NCBI GenBank assembly: GCA_902491515.1
Contig: CABUIC010000003.1
Location: 1-64,000 of the forward strand
Source of the DNA: an uncultured Porphyromonadaceae bacterium
GTDB lineage: Bacteria; Bacteroidota; Bacteroidia; Bacteroidales; Muribaculaceae
Reading direction: 5' to 3'
DNA length: 64,000 bases
Shown: positions 21,301-27,417 of the stretch, one piece after another
Layout of the letters: every line of letters begins with the position of its first letter
How positions within the stretch are numbered: the stretch's first letter is position 1
The notes under the pieces: model-generated
The model's input: only the letters and a program-made list of their open reading frames with translations
The model's database searches: none
Told to the model about the DNA's origin: nothing
Program-made: the position numbers and the translations under genes

Positions 21301-24300
21301 ACTCGACTGCTTGATGTGGTAAGCGTAATGGGCAATCACACAAGAAGCGCAAATGATGAGGGGCTGCTTCGTGAGCCAGGCAGCGACTATGGCGCACCCG
21401 ACCCCCGTTTCCGCGAGGTGGAAGACGAGGGTGTCCTTTCCGAGTTTGCCGATGGCAAGACCGTGAAAGTTTACCGCACCATGCAGTTGATTGAAGGCAA
21501 ACTCTATTCACCTATGGCTACAAAAGTCAACGGCGTAGAAACCCCGGAAATCAAACTTGGCATACCCGAACAAAGCGAGGAGCACCCCGAAATCGTCAAG
21601 AAAACCCGCATAGGTGATGACGGTGTTGAGGTGGGTTATATCATTCTCAATAAAGGTCTCGGTAAAGGCGAACTGCCCCCCGTTGCCTATAATCCATATA
21701 TTCACACCTCGCGCACCGTTCTCAACGACCAATTCACGTCTGCACATAACCGCCCAAACCTTGTAACAGTAGAGGTGGAAATTCCCGAAAGCGAACTTGC
21801 AGGGAATTACCGGGCACAGTATGCAAAGAACTCCGTTGGTGAAATGTCGTGGCACAGCGGTCCCGTCAGCGGTCAGTTGTCTGACCTCGGCAGACCTCGC
21901 CGCGTCATCCTCACGCGATACGACAAACCCGTGCGCATCCTTACCTACCGCGAAGTTGCTCGAATGATTGCAGAGCAACTGCGCGGCACCAATATCCCCA
22001 TCCCGTACAATGTAATCCAACCGCAGGTGCGACAAGAGTTGGAGCGTCTTGGTGTGGAAATTTCCGATGTAGCCAGTGGCAACGCTGGTAAGGCTGGCAA
22101 CTTCGGCAAAGCCGAATACATAACCGACCGCGAGATTGAGCGCATCAATGCCCGCGAAGCCGAGAAACGTCAGACATCGCCGGAGGCCAAGCAGGAATAT
22201 GCGGAAAGGCTGTCAAAGAAATTCAACACCCCAATTCGCATCGTTACCGATGTGAATGAGTTGACTCATGAGAACCCCGAAATACAAGCAGCCATGCGCC
22301 GCCATAAGGGTTTCTATGACGTTAGGACGGGTGAAGTCGTTGTTGTCGTTCCCAACAATGCCGATGTTGAAGACGTTGCAGAGAGTGTCTTCCATGAGGT
22401 TGTAGCCCACAAGGGACTGCGTGAGATGATTGGCGAAGACAACTATGATGCCTTCTGCGATGAAATCTACGACCACCTTGAGGACGAACTGAAACAGAAG
22501 ATTGACGAGGAAACCACCCGCCGCTTCATGAACGACCCTGCCAAGGGACACGACTATCACCGCCGCGTAGCCGTGGATGAAATGTTCGGACGTATGAGTG
22601 AAAAAGGTTTTGAGGACTTTACCAAGGCCGAGCGCGGTCTTTGGAAGAAACTCAAGAAGAAAGTGCTCGAAGCCATCAACAAATTCCTCGGCTCTCTGAA
22701 ACTCCCGAAGTGGGTAAAACTCGGCGACAATGAGTTGCGCTACATACTGTGGCGCAGCCATGAACGTCTGCGCTCCAAAGGAGACTACGTTGACATGGCG
22801 CGTGATGCCGTGAAGCGTGAGGAATTGGGCTTGAATGATAAGACCAAACCCGAACCGACCGAAAGCGAGAAACGTGCCCGCGCAATGAGCCGCAGTAAGC
22901 GGGAGTTTGAGTCTACCCGCGACCGTGCTATCCGCGAGAAAGGCATTGTTACGCCGGGTCTCAATGATGGAGAGGTACGGATTGTGCGCGTAGGTCAGCA
23001 TCCGTTCAGCGGCGATAAGCCCATCAAGCAAGCCGAAGCGTGGGCTAAGGCTCACCTCGTTGGACTCCATACCGCCACCGATAGCCGCGGAGAAGAATTT
23101 GAGTACAGCATATCCAAAAACAAGGTTGAAAAGCAATTATCTGTTTCCGCAGTAGGCCGAAGTGAAAACCTTGGCGTGCATCTTGCTGCCCTCACCAAAC
23201 TCCCCGAAATCATCAGCGAAAGCATTGAAGCCGAAATACACCCCGACTACAAGAAGGGTGCTGACGGCCAGCGCAAGCCCGAGAACGGAGTAAACAACGC
23301 CGCTTTAATCCACCGCTTCTATGGCGCGGCAGAGATTGACGGCAAGATATATCGGGTGAAGACTACAATGGAAGAATTTGTTGATGACAATCGCCCAAAC
23401 ACTCCGCATAGCTTTGAGGTAACAAAAATAGAGTTGCTGGAAGCGCCCTCGGCAAGTACCGATAACGGTAGCGGCCAACCTTTGGCAATGACTTCCAACA
23501 ACTCCAATGGAGTTCAAGAGAACGCATCCTCAATTCGGAATGGTGCTCTTGGGACTACAAAGTTACTTGAAAATGTTGAGAAATCCTATGATGCGGGCAA
23601 AAAACTTTTGGATGAGAGTGGTTTAGCCGAAGAACCGACCTATGAGTATCGCTTCCGAGACGGCGAGACAGGCGACATCTGGAACGACCAGAGCATCGGT
23701 TTTGAGGAGCGCATTACAAACGCAGCCATCCGCTTGAGCAACAATCAGAGTGGCGACCTCACTCTGCGTAACGATGCCATGCGGGCGATTGGCGGTAACC
23801 TCACCTCCCTGCGCCGCGCAATGGCAGCACAGAAGCGTTACGACCAGGCGACCGTTAAGCGCGTTGCCGACCTCGCCCGCATCCTCATGCAGAACGGTTA
23901 TCTCTCTGACATGACCTCCGGCGAAATGCAACGTCTCATCTCGGCAGTCAAGAACGCCGTAGGCCATACCGCCGTCAAGGAGAGTGTGCAGAAGATTATG
24001 GACATCATGGTCAACAATCAGTTGCGCAACGGCGAGGCAACCCTGCGCAAACTGCTCACCATCCGAGGTAGTAAGGTTGATGCCCGCGGCGTTGAGGTGC
24101 AGGGTGCACTTGACGTGGACGGCCAGCGCACATTGGAAGTCGTTAAGAAAGTCATGGGGCTGACCGAAGACGACATCGCCAATAGGATTGCCGAAGCACT
24201 GAACCGCATGAGCGACCCCGACCAGACCATTGCCGACCAAGCCGCACTTGAATACGCCGGGCTTAATATGGCTCTTGACTATGTGCAGAATATCGCCGCA

Positions 24301-27300
24301 AGCAAAGCGGACGAGAAAGCTCTGCGCGACAGTATCAAGATTGCCAAGGAAGACAAGGATGCCGGACGCATGACTGATGATGCCTATAAGCAGTTTGTGG
24401 AGGCCACCGAGGACGCTATTCGCAAGAATAAAATTGACCGCACCGAGGCGTATTTCAATCTCGTGGGCCGTCTGTCCGACTCCCTGCGTGAAAGCATTGA
24501 GAACGCCAAGGCATTCCGCGAAGCAGAGAAAGCCCGCGTGAATGAGATACACCACAACGCCAACTCCGACATGGAGGGAAGAAAGTTCAACGAATATCAT
24601 GAAGATGATTGGAAAGACAAATTTGTCAACAATAGCTTTGTGCAGTTCGCTTTCTCGCCCCTCGCCACATTCGACCAAATCCTGCGCACCTTCGGCAATA
24701 AGAGTGCAAGCGGAGAGGGTTATCTGTGGAACCGCTTCATGCGCGGATGGGTTGACTGCCGCAACAAAGAACTGACAGGCGTAAAAGACAAGTTCGCGCA
24801 GCTGGATGCCAAGGTTGAGGAAATCTTCGGCAAGGGCATGACCATAGGCAAGGCTATCCGTTTGGAGGCCAAACTACCCAAGGCAACCGTTTCGTTCTGG
24901 GACGGCGGCGAAATGCGCGAACATGAACTGACGCAGGGGAATCTGCTCTACATCTACATGGTTGACAAAATGTCTGAGGGCAGAAGGCTGTTGCGCCTCA
25001 TGGGCATAACGGACGAAAACATTGCCGACATCGAGCAATTCATTGACCCGCGCTATAAAGCCCTTGGTGATTGGATACAGAGTGAATTCCTTGTCGCCAC
25101 CCGCAACGAATACAACGAGACCCACAAGCGCATGTTCGGCGCGAGCATGGCCGCGATTGAAGACTACTTCCCATTCAAAGTTTTGGCAAATGCCCGAATT
25201 GACAAAGAGGAAGATGTTAATCAGCGTAATAAGCCGGAAGGCATCACCACGAAGACAGGCAGCATTGTCAAGCGTACAAGGCACAATTATTACCTTGATG
25301 TTACCGGGGCTGACGCTCTGGGTGTAGTGCTCGACCATATCGCAGAGATGGAGCATTGGAGTGCTTATGCGGAGTGGAATAGAGACATAAACACCCTGCG
25401 CACCTACAAGCGTTTCCGCAATCAGGTAATCAATATGACAACCGTCTATGGCGGCGGTCGCACATTGTGGAATAATTTCAACGACCTCTGCCTCATGGCC
25501 GCAGGTGAATACCGTCCGCCGATTGCCAAACTTGACAAGGGCGCGGTCAACATCGCCAAGGGCGTTACCGCCGCAAAGGTTAGCTTCCGTCTGTTCACTG
25601 CTCTCAAGCAGCTGCTTTCTGCACCTGCATACGCTCCCGAGGTGAGCACAAGAGCCATCGCCAAGAGTATCGCCAACCCTTACGGTGACTTTAAGTGGTG
25701 TCTTGACAACCTGCCAATCTTCCGTGAACGTTGGCACTCGCGCATCAGCGGCGACCCGCGTCTTCTCAAATCCAGCATGGATTGGAATATGTGGCGTAGC
25801 CGTGTTATGGAAATTGCACAGCGTTTAGGCATGACCCCCAACGCCTTTGTGGATGCCGTAACTATCAGCATCGGCGCAAGAGCCATGTATGAGACCCGAC
25901 TGAAACAGTACCTCAAAGAGGGCTATCCTGCCGACATGGCAGAGAAGCGAGCCAAGCAGGACGCTACAATCCTGTTCAATCAGACGCAGCAGTCAAGCGA
26001 GTCTCCTTTCCTCTCCACTATGCAGGTTGACCGCTCGTGGCTGAGTGTGCTGTTTACCGTCTTCCGCAACTCGGCAATGTCCTACACTCGCCAAGAGTTT
26101 GACGCATTGCGTAATCTCAAACGCAACCTCACTCCCGGTCAACGTGCCGAGAGCGTTGCCTTCATGACAAAGCAGATACTCCGTGATTGGAACGTTGACC
26201 CCGACAACGCTACCGATGACGAGCGCGGCAAAGCCCAGAGCGCAGCCCGAAAGCGTTTCAGCCGCCAGCTGAAGAAAGATGCAATCCGTTTGGCAACATT
26301 CGGCTTCATACTTGAAATGGCCTGGAACTTGGGCGCATATCTGCCCTATATCCTATTCGGCGATGATGACAACGAAAAGGACAAGATGTGGGATGATGTT
26401 ATAACACATTCCATGTTCGGCAGTGTTGAGGGCTTGACGGGCGGCGATGTAATAAGCAGCTTTGGCAATATGTGGGCAAGTGGAGATTGGAGTTTCAATC
26501 AACTCAGCAAGGATATGCCGCTGGCAAGCGATATAAACACGATTGCCAACAAATTCATCGGCGGCAAGAACGCCGAAGCCGTCAACGACATTATCAACTT
26601 GATTGTGCAGTCCGGCATCGGCATGAACCCGCAGAGCATCACAGATGCAGCCGTAGCCATTACTGATGCTTGCGGCGATGACCCCGCGTTAAGCCACGAA
26701 GCAGCAATCTTTGTTATGCGTGTCCTGCAAGTTCCGCAGAGTCAGATTGACAAGATGTATTTTGACGAGGTCGGACTTAGCGGAGAGGAGACAAGCAAAC
26801 TCACGCCGGAACAGCTCGCACGGCGTTACGCCGAATACAAGGTTAAGCGCGGCACTCCTTTTGCCCCATGGTCGTGGGGAGACGAGGAACGCCTCGACAA
26901 ATACAAGGATGCCGCCGAGACCAAGATTAAGGAGCGCATGGAAGGCCAGAGTGACAAAGCAGTTGCAGAAGCCTACGCTGACTATGAGGCACGATACAAA
27001 GCTATCTCGCAGCGCATGACAGATGCACGGGCATTGGCAAAGACCGACTATGTAGCCGCCGCGCAAGCCTTTGCAGAGTTGCAGAAAGACCCCGACCTCG
27101 TTGTGTATCGTCAGTTCGGAGCACTTGACAAACAACTCAGCAAGATGTCTACGATGCTCCTGCAGAGCAAAACGCCCGAAGAGGCCGCGCTGCTGAACGA
27201 GACCATAAAGGAGTACCGCGCAGGAATGGTCAAGGCTCTGCAAGCCGAGACCCCGGAGGCGCAGCAAAGTTCAATATCGGAACTGACAACTCTGATGAAC

Positions 27301-27357
27301 GGCTTCTCGGCCAAGTACACAACTCTGCGACAGCAAGCGCAGGGAGTCAAGAGATAA
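6385..27357 (+). CDS. giant polyvalent ejection protein (6990 aa) with DdrB/ParB, pyrophosphatase-like, methylase-helicase, JAB, zincin and LPD domains
   Basis: One uninterrupted ORF of about 21 kb, roughly 770 kDa. Approximate residue layout: 1-62, two LPDFDTFxQD repeats; 63-113, Pro/Gln/Ala linker; 412-560, Gly/Ala-rich membrane-insertion segments; 990-1140, two small beta domains; 1310-1435, coiled coil; 1438-1800, DdrB-like ParB domain (QGNNRSDALR at ~1551); 1972-2125, pyrophosphatase-like (GDHIDVFLSD at 2028); 2909-3260, N6-adenine methylase (ILEGSAGIGN ~3026, NVPF ~3091); 3715-4330, SNF2 helicase (HEVGTGKTY ~3742, VDEAHEYK ~3941, QRNGRLLRQG ~4279); 4700-4990, JAB/RadC (HNHPSG at 4793); 5276-5465, zincin-like (HEVVAH at 5337); 5530-5690, LPD3-like; 6080-6990, helical ejection region with a membrane segment at ~6640-6660. 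Third gene of the ejection cassette. Known polyvalent proteins enter the host with phage DNA and blunt restriction; that role is inferred here. A processed polyprotein is an alternative. Confidence 0.85.
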   Translation: MANPNDNIRRLYQNGLKHFSLPDFDTFQQDMKDEQKRKRFYNSMQSAYDLPDFDTFSQDIGAVAPPVPAQSTAQPQSAAPTSTTVQPVKDNTAQSAAVQPTVTSTAQPAQPEGWKPSPVQMQAMKDQMNSTMKSFQKTMDEGRQRMENVKKGTAFNASQGVREFNPQTGKMETAYYTVTGDRVASRLEQSRRNTEYNNWWYNNTEEGKRSKALHDKWDDDARQQVFDTSLAGLWQRNDPDNSAEAAWQSAESKYSAAVDRNRANADFMTNNFAMNSSDAVAIRQIETVDNFADRLTTHDLDALMDAAWNNLGEKRQEAIIDDCYQMLLRRYPGCDDIVAYNQAKELARQQSDLRMYNLAVAKNAPKNALDYFMRKVTDANLMTSIGKGLAVNHVGKTGDMAAYEAANAQYEENGHKVLGVAGTVTGMIADPAMLFSGGVGGLAGKGALWVGGRYMLTRGAAGITTKAATQAATRQFASSMSGRIAAGIVGGSANFGTYEGIKEAENQFVHGGHVVGMDDVGHYQIEDYSAGAIGKQMLHGAVMGAAIGWITPVSGNVSDALVRGTSNPMAKVGERAGVYTGATMLEGTIFSVPEWYENAQKEDGDPTKRGAMDVWTDNMTMMVGFKAKHILKSAAGVLSDLHASFEHPTNGTKNRLDFESRLRQRMDAVSSPMELTKDEKAELERYGYGDLSELVNSAEKTGNAAEGALITADAPRIVSRLTDMVTDSRVSEAARAKMYYYATGRQLPPSTIMYGKMTEDGKGGYDVKSYGANGVVTSRNFKSRHAADLELERIDRQAELNQVEIGERYQQTADFENRLQEASRAVAAENGWSALEVYRICEEARRNHLRGGDKQFNEAQQNILRKVTDAMGDFVETEVTDVMRGEINAKYGVNIDASIRKDASRRTEAEKLAVEEYRRVLLPDNVKERSNGVSDVEAEDITNQKRLTDENPGGDPTEPIDPRFEQPGSLNDIDPHKPATDTDAPKKAVGRATMKYQDRQVEVIDGRVVMTDDGAMVDNERSDRTIVIRDVETGKEEMVSPEAILTYEEYPEDSMEAAPAEVAPEAAPTTEAAAPAAESPKYTSGIIKVRNADGSESRGVLTGYLDEDGRHEYYLEGQTDKLLYASDEELDAVLTDYTPDAPKTEEQPAAGGANVVEYDNGRDAGLRDAAAMSDEKLAQEIDNLRNLGNLTDFGRGMLDGYEHVQQERQGMANPAPQPAEDAMPGTVPNSAENVPANSENVPNVPESGNTAGKNIPQNGNIAPENIPQTENPAPNAQPEQPQSALSRIPLDEKGKPNFAGAPDTDTAWDALVEKTNDEAMAQSYADNMVAAKEAALKKAEKAKTKPTEDLDEFMAAEQQRKNAITAAQNELATWQRIAGTSKRRSDAIRAQQEAEARAAAQARAEQEAVDKAAREEQERIEREALEGIPEWHLDTPENARKRGARRFQGQLFTRQEPLQGVAGKEIEVKFSQNDLPKGRVAVIDAAQLQPSHIQGNRNPMFFIEDAQPKNRAEQVSMMAAREIAEGIRPEEITGSATAYTGAPTVNTRGEVIQGNNRSDALRYLWENNLPEQQGKYRQYIIDNAAQFGLDPEAVANLEHPVLVNMLDVDDAEAVRLGMMTAQDTESGGVERIKPKNVAQKLGDGMRTFANMLLNSGDEDASFGQLVDRNGTEVLKWMAQTGAITGTQYRSAFDSKGNLTAEAKNDLQKVLYQAVFKGGSQQLEEMFDKLPAKAQRAILSTAFRDMDSPFTGRLLPELQASIVAYNELMTDPVFASAKKLEECLNAVEAYKRVLSLDDRFETVSPSDNFSNFAMHLAAMYKASDLSQSTLASYFNQMYDLAQGKKAATLFEEADTTEYPLAEVVNKVLGIDYQPAKNGNNNVANGGADVALHNQNGQGGELRGNEPPASGEQNPAGTEPSKRGAGTESDSSTEPAAAAVTESAPEEPVTPAPVAEKVAAAEAEVNTEPTEAQKEAGNYKKGHVQVGGFDITIEQPKGSVRRGKDANGNEWQTTMQNTYGYIRGTEGVDGDHIDVFLSDAPDKWNSENVYVVDQYNPDGTFDEHKVMLGFNDRDAAFGNYLRNYEDSWQHGRKLVVSAVSLDDFKKWIESSHRKTKPFADYKSVKPADEGTTEPEKPTAPETPANQTVGKGYKIEPKPYTNKQGKTLDTYLVTFDRDLSKEEMSTLRAKAKAVKGWYDRETGGWMLRSQEDARAFADEFAGKSEDEIADEAPLSIADITPAEQPKPADKGSNKPEAKASGTKKSRKSPINQVSIEDVFADLYSEGETKLSDHAKPTETEPPKPKKRRWISDEDAAEFDDLRNNLRSHLGSDDTIAQEEAASYGKPQPKQMDAEVLRMGTRMTYLMMKGGLRKFSDYAEAMIDEVGDAIRPHLKSLYAAAQNMEEVMQLGWDEEMDDRKTVKAFDVYNFDKPGAKDIIATAQHVASEQTSQQQTDQVVQSLKDQRNEQRKKEADEASADTEAIADKAEATASQVESQLPSARTEQDAERLIADLDKELEAVNEQLALLGYYEADTSDPSKFHESYGYMLTAEKKAVDDAARLTQQLAKDLGLDIGKIKSLTTRGKVNKKTFYAVRSNLAPACGDISICLPLNENAELHINISVEPAAERGGKSRIPFYGYADNLEVSGGYFRVENPNATGSDHYVTANRHFTAEVTYDDLLADIRRDTRHLLPEDEVRNDVPAEPQPTETPVEPRKKDEAYHGVVTLKDGREAVVLVANHQQENGGEPRLTDYIVGVKGEPGTVKISPYDIAHAGAPTAEDKGGEVEKPKADKKPSVEPEQTMGNLFGNLFDTEDNSVSSQKDNTTSKPKTNEKTDLQPRAEEAGRGRQQPRPNEPLGESAEHEDERPDGRGVAKRSGVHTVSDSQRSGSVSQPHKGERSLTEPKNTHNNHAERGVDYAPKGEKARIDANIAAIELARKLLNAGATATPKEMEVLRRYSGWGGLGAAFKEARNQWERNPINERLRQLLTPEEYDAAVMSRNSAYYTPAPVIDAMWDIAKALGFKGGSILEGSAGIGNIIGLMPADISGRSSIHAVEIDNTTGGILSLLYPDAKVEVQGFEKTKVRNGSVDLAITNVPFVTGLHVMDESGDSDLSKKFRDIHDFCIAKNVRKLREGGIGIFITSSGTLDKSQKLRDWLIGSKEGNADVVGVFRMHNQTFGGTAATSDIIVVRKRVNGRRSAHAIDVSTVMPAKVVTYTDDYGKSKDLPLLINRYFIEHPEHMGGEMFFGFEQGDSYRPTSMGLFPTRTADQAGRMAAWVKSLAEKDWSGEQGIEATKDETMRVNEALGEGVKEGSMVLDSNGELCVARMGRAVPLGINSNKVKGHTKTEVFNDYNEVKSALANVLKYQTEHDDDAGLQPLLDRLNAAYDKFVQRYGNFNRNKNIAWLRNNDIDYPSIAALETVKEKGLQDGTKEITYGKTDIFSRRVVDKESEPAPKNVKDGIIASIYKFGRIDTEYLAEQLGKSPEAIKGEIVGCGLGFEDPMTGQMEVSYEYLSGNVREKLRQAKEANESAGGAYNPNIKALEAVIPMNIPAHLIEFTLGSSWIDPKLYERYIKERTDLEVKLTNVGGTWHMDEPYYTKNDKNTAMGVRSEKLNVLISGHELIAAAITNKTITVSKTTKVGGESVTETDPMATAACAAKVDEIRQDFKDWARVQMQSDPDMSTHMEEVYNEQFNNSVPKTIPDDFVPSHFGGAATVVNGNPFQLRPHQAKAVIRATTQPVLLAHEVGTGKTYTLITTAMEMRRLGTARKPMIVVQNATVGQFVASAKALYPNAKILTLEDADRNEEGRMAFYAKIKYNDWDMIVVPQSVFERIPDSVERQTKFIEDKIAEKELVLEQMEAADPNNGRNPIVNAAKREIEKARAEIAQLHETGSIAPTTKKKEKDAKKAAVRRQNSEVKAREMLDRKTDAIEDFDSMGIDAVLVDEAHEYKHLGFATAMQRGVKGVDPSFSKKSQGVFLKVQSVLEKTGGKNVVFATGTPISNTAAEIWTFMRYLMPADEMKAYGIYYFDDFVRNFGNIQQMLEFTTSGKYKENNRFAGYVNLPELVRIWASVADTVLTREAGGVSDKIPQLEGGKAQDIYLPQTRALRSIMKYVKEQLDKYDKMSGKEKKANSHIPLVMYGIAKAAAVDARLVQEGAEDDPHSKTNEAVRQTLRTLEETKGYKGTVAIFADNYQNKATGFNLYEDIRRKLIANGIPAEQIVVMKSDMSVKKKLDIFDKVNSGEVRVIMGSTFTLGTGVNIQERLHTLIHLDAPNRPMDYTQRNGRLLRQGNMHNDWGLPVRILRFGVEDSLDVTAYQRLKTKGAIADSIMNGKQLMENSMESRSMEEDQDLFGDITAQLSGSEYAMLKNQIEKEVRKLTAKLKNYEADQTYIHNRTRQLVGQNKAAEERIAENQKYLAKVEAAVVDGIIVGKKHFASIDEMEDFFKEQNKKKAEIEAQVRDSYSTRPATIDITITVGGIDFNVHTEISREVVQNGVGTDLFSSAASNMTLLCPELGIKYSVWGNRIKNAVTDIVDNIISGKDFRERLEAAQQSIERNNAELKSMEARDGVPFQHTEELATAQQKLAEYEELMKKEMEEKEAKYADMDKEVEAAANIEYTEEDSETEEAGEPTPAYNPEKSSKFANSYETQDGKTVRYNSANPEAYAVSEPEDGAADSGAGRAGVQRKKDTPITTSNISGLNAAEGEFSLVDRQFTENKSFSFTSGARIKSADDVAFIFSALEDAAKEHSFVVYVKNGKPTVIELGMGTFNATMVDVPTASLAYNRIKPDQVYFVHNHPSGQLKCSPQDVQVLREVESMCDVPVLGVIINLKTGKYGTFDTSNNADVGVKRTPAKEHRLKVYTLDKQIFAPDYDPMTQPQVLGSHDVASFLNSHRMGDRAKVSFLILTRANRIVGNIHTPFTEISSNPREVARYISERVIQFGGENAILYGDFEMTAGASTAWQRVKTELQNVGKTRLLDVVSVMGNHTRSANDEGLLREPGSDYGAPDPRFREVEDEGVLSEFADGKTVKVYRTMQLIEGKLYSPMATKVNGVETPEIKLGIPEQSEEHPEIVKKTRIGDDGVEVGYIILNKGLGKGELPPVAYNPYIHTSRTVLNDQFTSAHNRPNLVTVEVEIPESELAGNYRAQYAKNSVGEMSWHSGPVSGQLSDLGRPRRVILTRYDKPVRILTYREVARMIAEQLRGTNIPIPYNVIQPQVRQELERLGVEISDVASGNAGKAGNFGKAEYITDREIERINAREAEKRQTSPEAKQEYAERLSKKFNTPIRIVTDVNELTHENPEIQAAMRRHKGFYDVRTGEVVVVVPNNADVEDVAESVFHEVVAHKGLREMIGEDNYDAFCDEIYDHLEDELKQKIDEETTRRFMNDPAKGHDYHRRVAVDEMFGRMSEKGFEDFTKAERGLWKKLKKKVLEAINKFLGSLKLPKWVKLGDNELRYILWRSHERLRSKGDYVDMARDAVKREELGLNDKTKPEPTESEKRARAMSRSKREFESTRDRAIREKGIVTPGLNDGEVRIVRVGQHPFSGDKPIKQAEAWAKAHLVGLHTATDSRGEEFEYSISKNKVEKQLSVSAVGRSENLGVHLAALTKLPEIISESIEAEIHPDYKKGADGQRKPENGVNNAALIHRFYGAAEIDGKIYRVKTTMEEFVDDNRPNTPHSFEVTKIELLEAPSASTDNGSGQPLAMTSNNSNGVQENASSIRNGALGTTKLLENVEKSYDAGKKLLDESGLAEEPTYEYRFRDGETGDIWNDQSIGFEERITNAAIRLSNNQSGDLTLRNDAMRAIGGNLTSLRRAMAAQKRYDQATVKRVADLARILMQNGYLSDMTSGEMQRLISAVKNAVGHTAVKESVQKIMDIMVNNQLRNGEATLRKLLTIRGSKVDARGVEVQGALDVDGQRTLEVVKKVMGLTEDDIANRIAEALNRMSDPDQTIADQAALEYAGLNMALDYVQNIAASKADEKALRDSIKIAKEDKDAGRMTDDAYKQFVEATEDAIRKNKIDRTEAYFNLVGRLSDSLRESIENAKAFREAEKARVNEIHHNANSDMEGRKFNEYHEDDWKDKFVNNSFVQFAFSPLATFDQILRTFGNKSASGEGYLWNRFMRGWVDCRNKELTGVKDKFAQLDAKVEEIFGKGMTIGKAIRLEAKLPKATVSFWDGGEMREHELTQGNLLYIYMVDKMSEGRRLLRLMGITDENIADIEQFIDPRYKALGDWIQSEFLVATRNEYNETHKRMFGASMAAIEDYFPFKVLANARIDKEEDVNQRNKPEGITTKTGSIVKRTRHNYYLDVTGADALGVVLDHIAEMEHWSAYAEWNRDINTLRTYKRFRNQVINMTTVYGGGRTLWNNFNDLCLMAAGEYRPPIAKLDKGAVNIAKGVTAAKVSFRLFTALKQLLSAPAYAPEVSTRAIAKSIANPYGDFKWCLDNLPIFRERWHSRISGDPRLLKSSMDWNMWRSRVMEIAQRLGMTPNAFVDAVTISIGARAMYETRLKQYLKEGYPADMAEKRAKQDATILFNQTQQSSESPFLSTMQVDRSWLSVLFTVFRNSAMSYTRQEFDALRNLKRNLTPGQRAESVAFMTKQILRDWNVDPDNATDDERGKAQSAARKRFSRQLKKDAIRLATFGFILEMAWNLGAYLPYILFGDDDNEKDKMWDDVITHSMFGSVEGLTGGDVISSFGNMWASGDWSFNQLSKDMPLASDINTIANKFIGGKNAEAVNDIINLIVQSGIGMNPQSITDAAVAITDACGDDPALSHEAAIFVMRVLQVPQSQIDKMYFDEVGLSGEETSKLTPEQLARRYAEYKVKRGTPFAPWSWGDEERLDKYKDAAETKIKERMEGQSDKAVAEAYADYEARYKAISQRMTDARALAKTDYVAAAQAFAELQKDPDLVVYRQFGALDKQLSKMSTMLLQSKTPEEAALLNETIKEYRAGMVKALQAETPEAQQSSISELTTLMNGFSAKYTTLRQQAQGVKR
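12011..12199 (+). CDS. possible small gene nested out of frame in the giant ORF (62 aa)
   Basis: In the +1 frame relative to the giant ORF, an ATG at 12011 opens 62 codons ending in TAA. The product starts METTMSPMEVLMWLSIIKT and continues as an amphipathic Glu/Gln-rich helix. In this frame the composition resembles a folded helical protein. In the giant frame the same bases give a Gly/Asn/Glu/Ser-rich linker (GNNNVANGGADVALHNQNG...). It sits between the DdrB-like and pyrophosphatase-like domains. It is either an overprinted gene or the remnant of a separate gene absorbed when ORFs fused. No function is recognised. Confidence 0.4.
   Translation: METTMSPMEVLMWLSIIKTAKEGNSEAMNHLQAENKIRQEQNRPSVEQELKAIAAQSQPPQQ
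14870..15079 (+). CDS. possible small gene nested out of frame in the giant ORF (69 aa)
   Basis: Again in the +1 frame, an ATG at 14870 opens 69 codons. The product starts MRKLTYNLAPKKPGEGDSN and continues with a helical segment (LMNRWERAQNMKMSDLTDEE) and a hydrophobic helix (WLSVVECILCLTPSEAEAYL). This looks like a small globular protein. The giant frame here reads an Arg/Gly/Glu/Ser-rich linker (QPRAEEAGRGRQQPRPNEP...). The ORF lies immediately before the methylase-helicase module, where a small separate gene would sit in an unfused operon. No family is recognised. Confidence 0.42.
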   Translation: MRKLTYNLAPKKPGEGDSNRDLMNRWERAQNMKMSDLTDEEWLSVVECILCLTPSEAEAYLNHIRASEA

Positions 27358-27400
27358 AGTTATTATTGTGTCGGTGGTGAGTAACTTTGCCACCGACACA
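27342..27400 (+). promoter_or_regulatory. late promoter P2 of the portal gene, inside an 11-bp inverted repeat
   Basis: A TAacTTTG box lies at 27382-27389. The upstream element (GGGAGTCAAGAGATAAAGT, 27342-27360) begins exactly 40 nt before it and contains the stop codon of the giant ORF. A perfect 11-bp inverted repeat, TGTGTCGGTGG (27367-27377) and CCACCGACACA (27390-27400), encloses the box. AAAGTTA (27356-27362) and TAACTTT (27382-27388) form a second dyad. The hairpin could act as a terminator for the upstream transcript or as an operator. Confidence 0.7.
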
Positions 27401-27417
27401 AATTCATACACCGCGAT

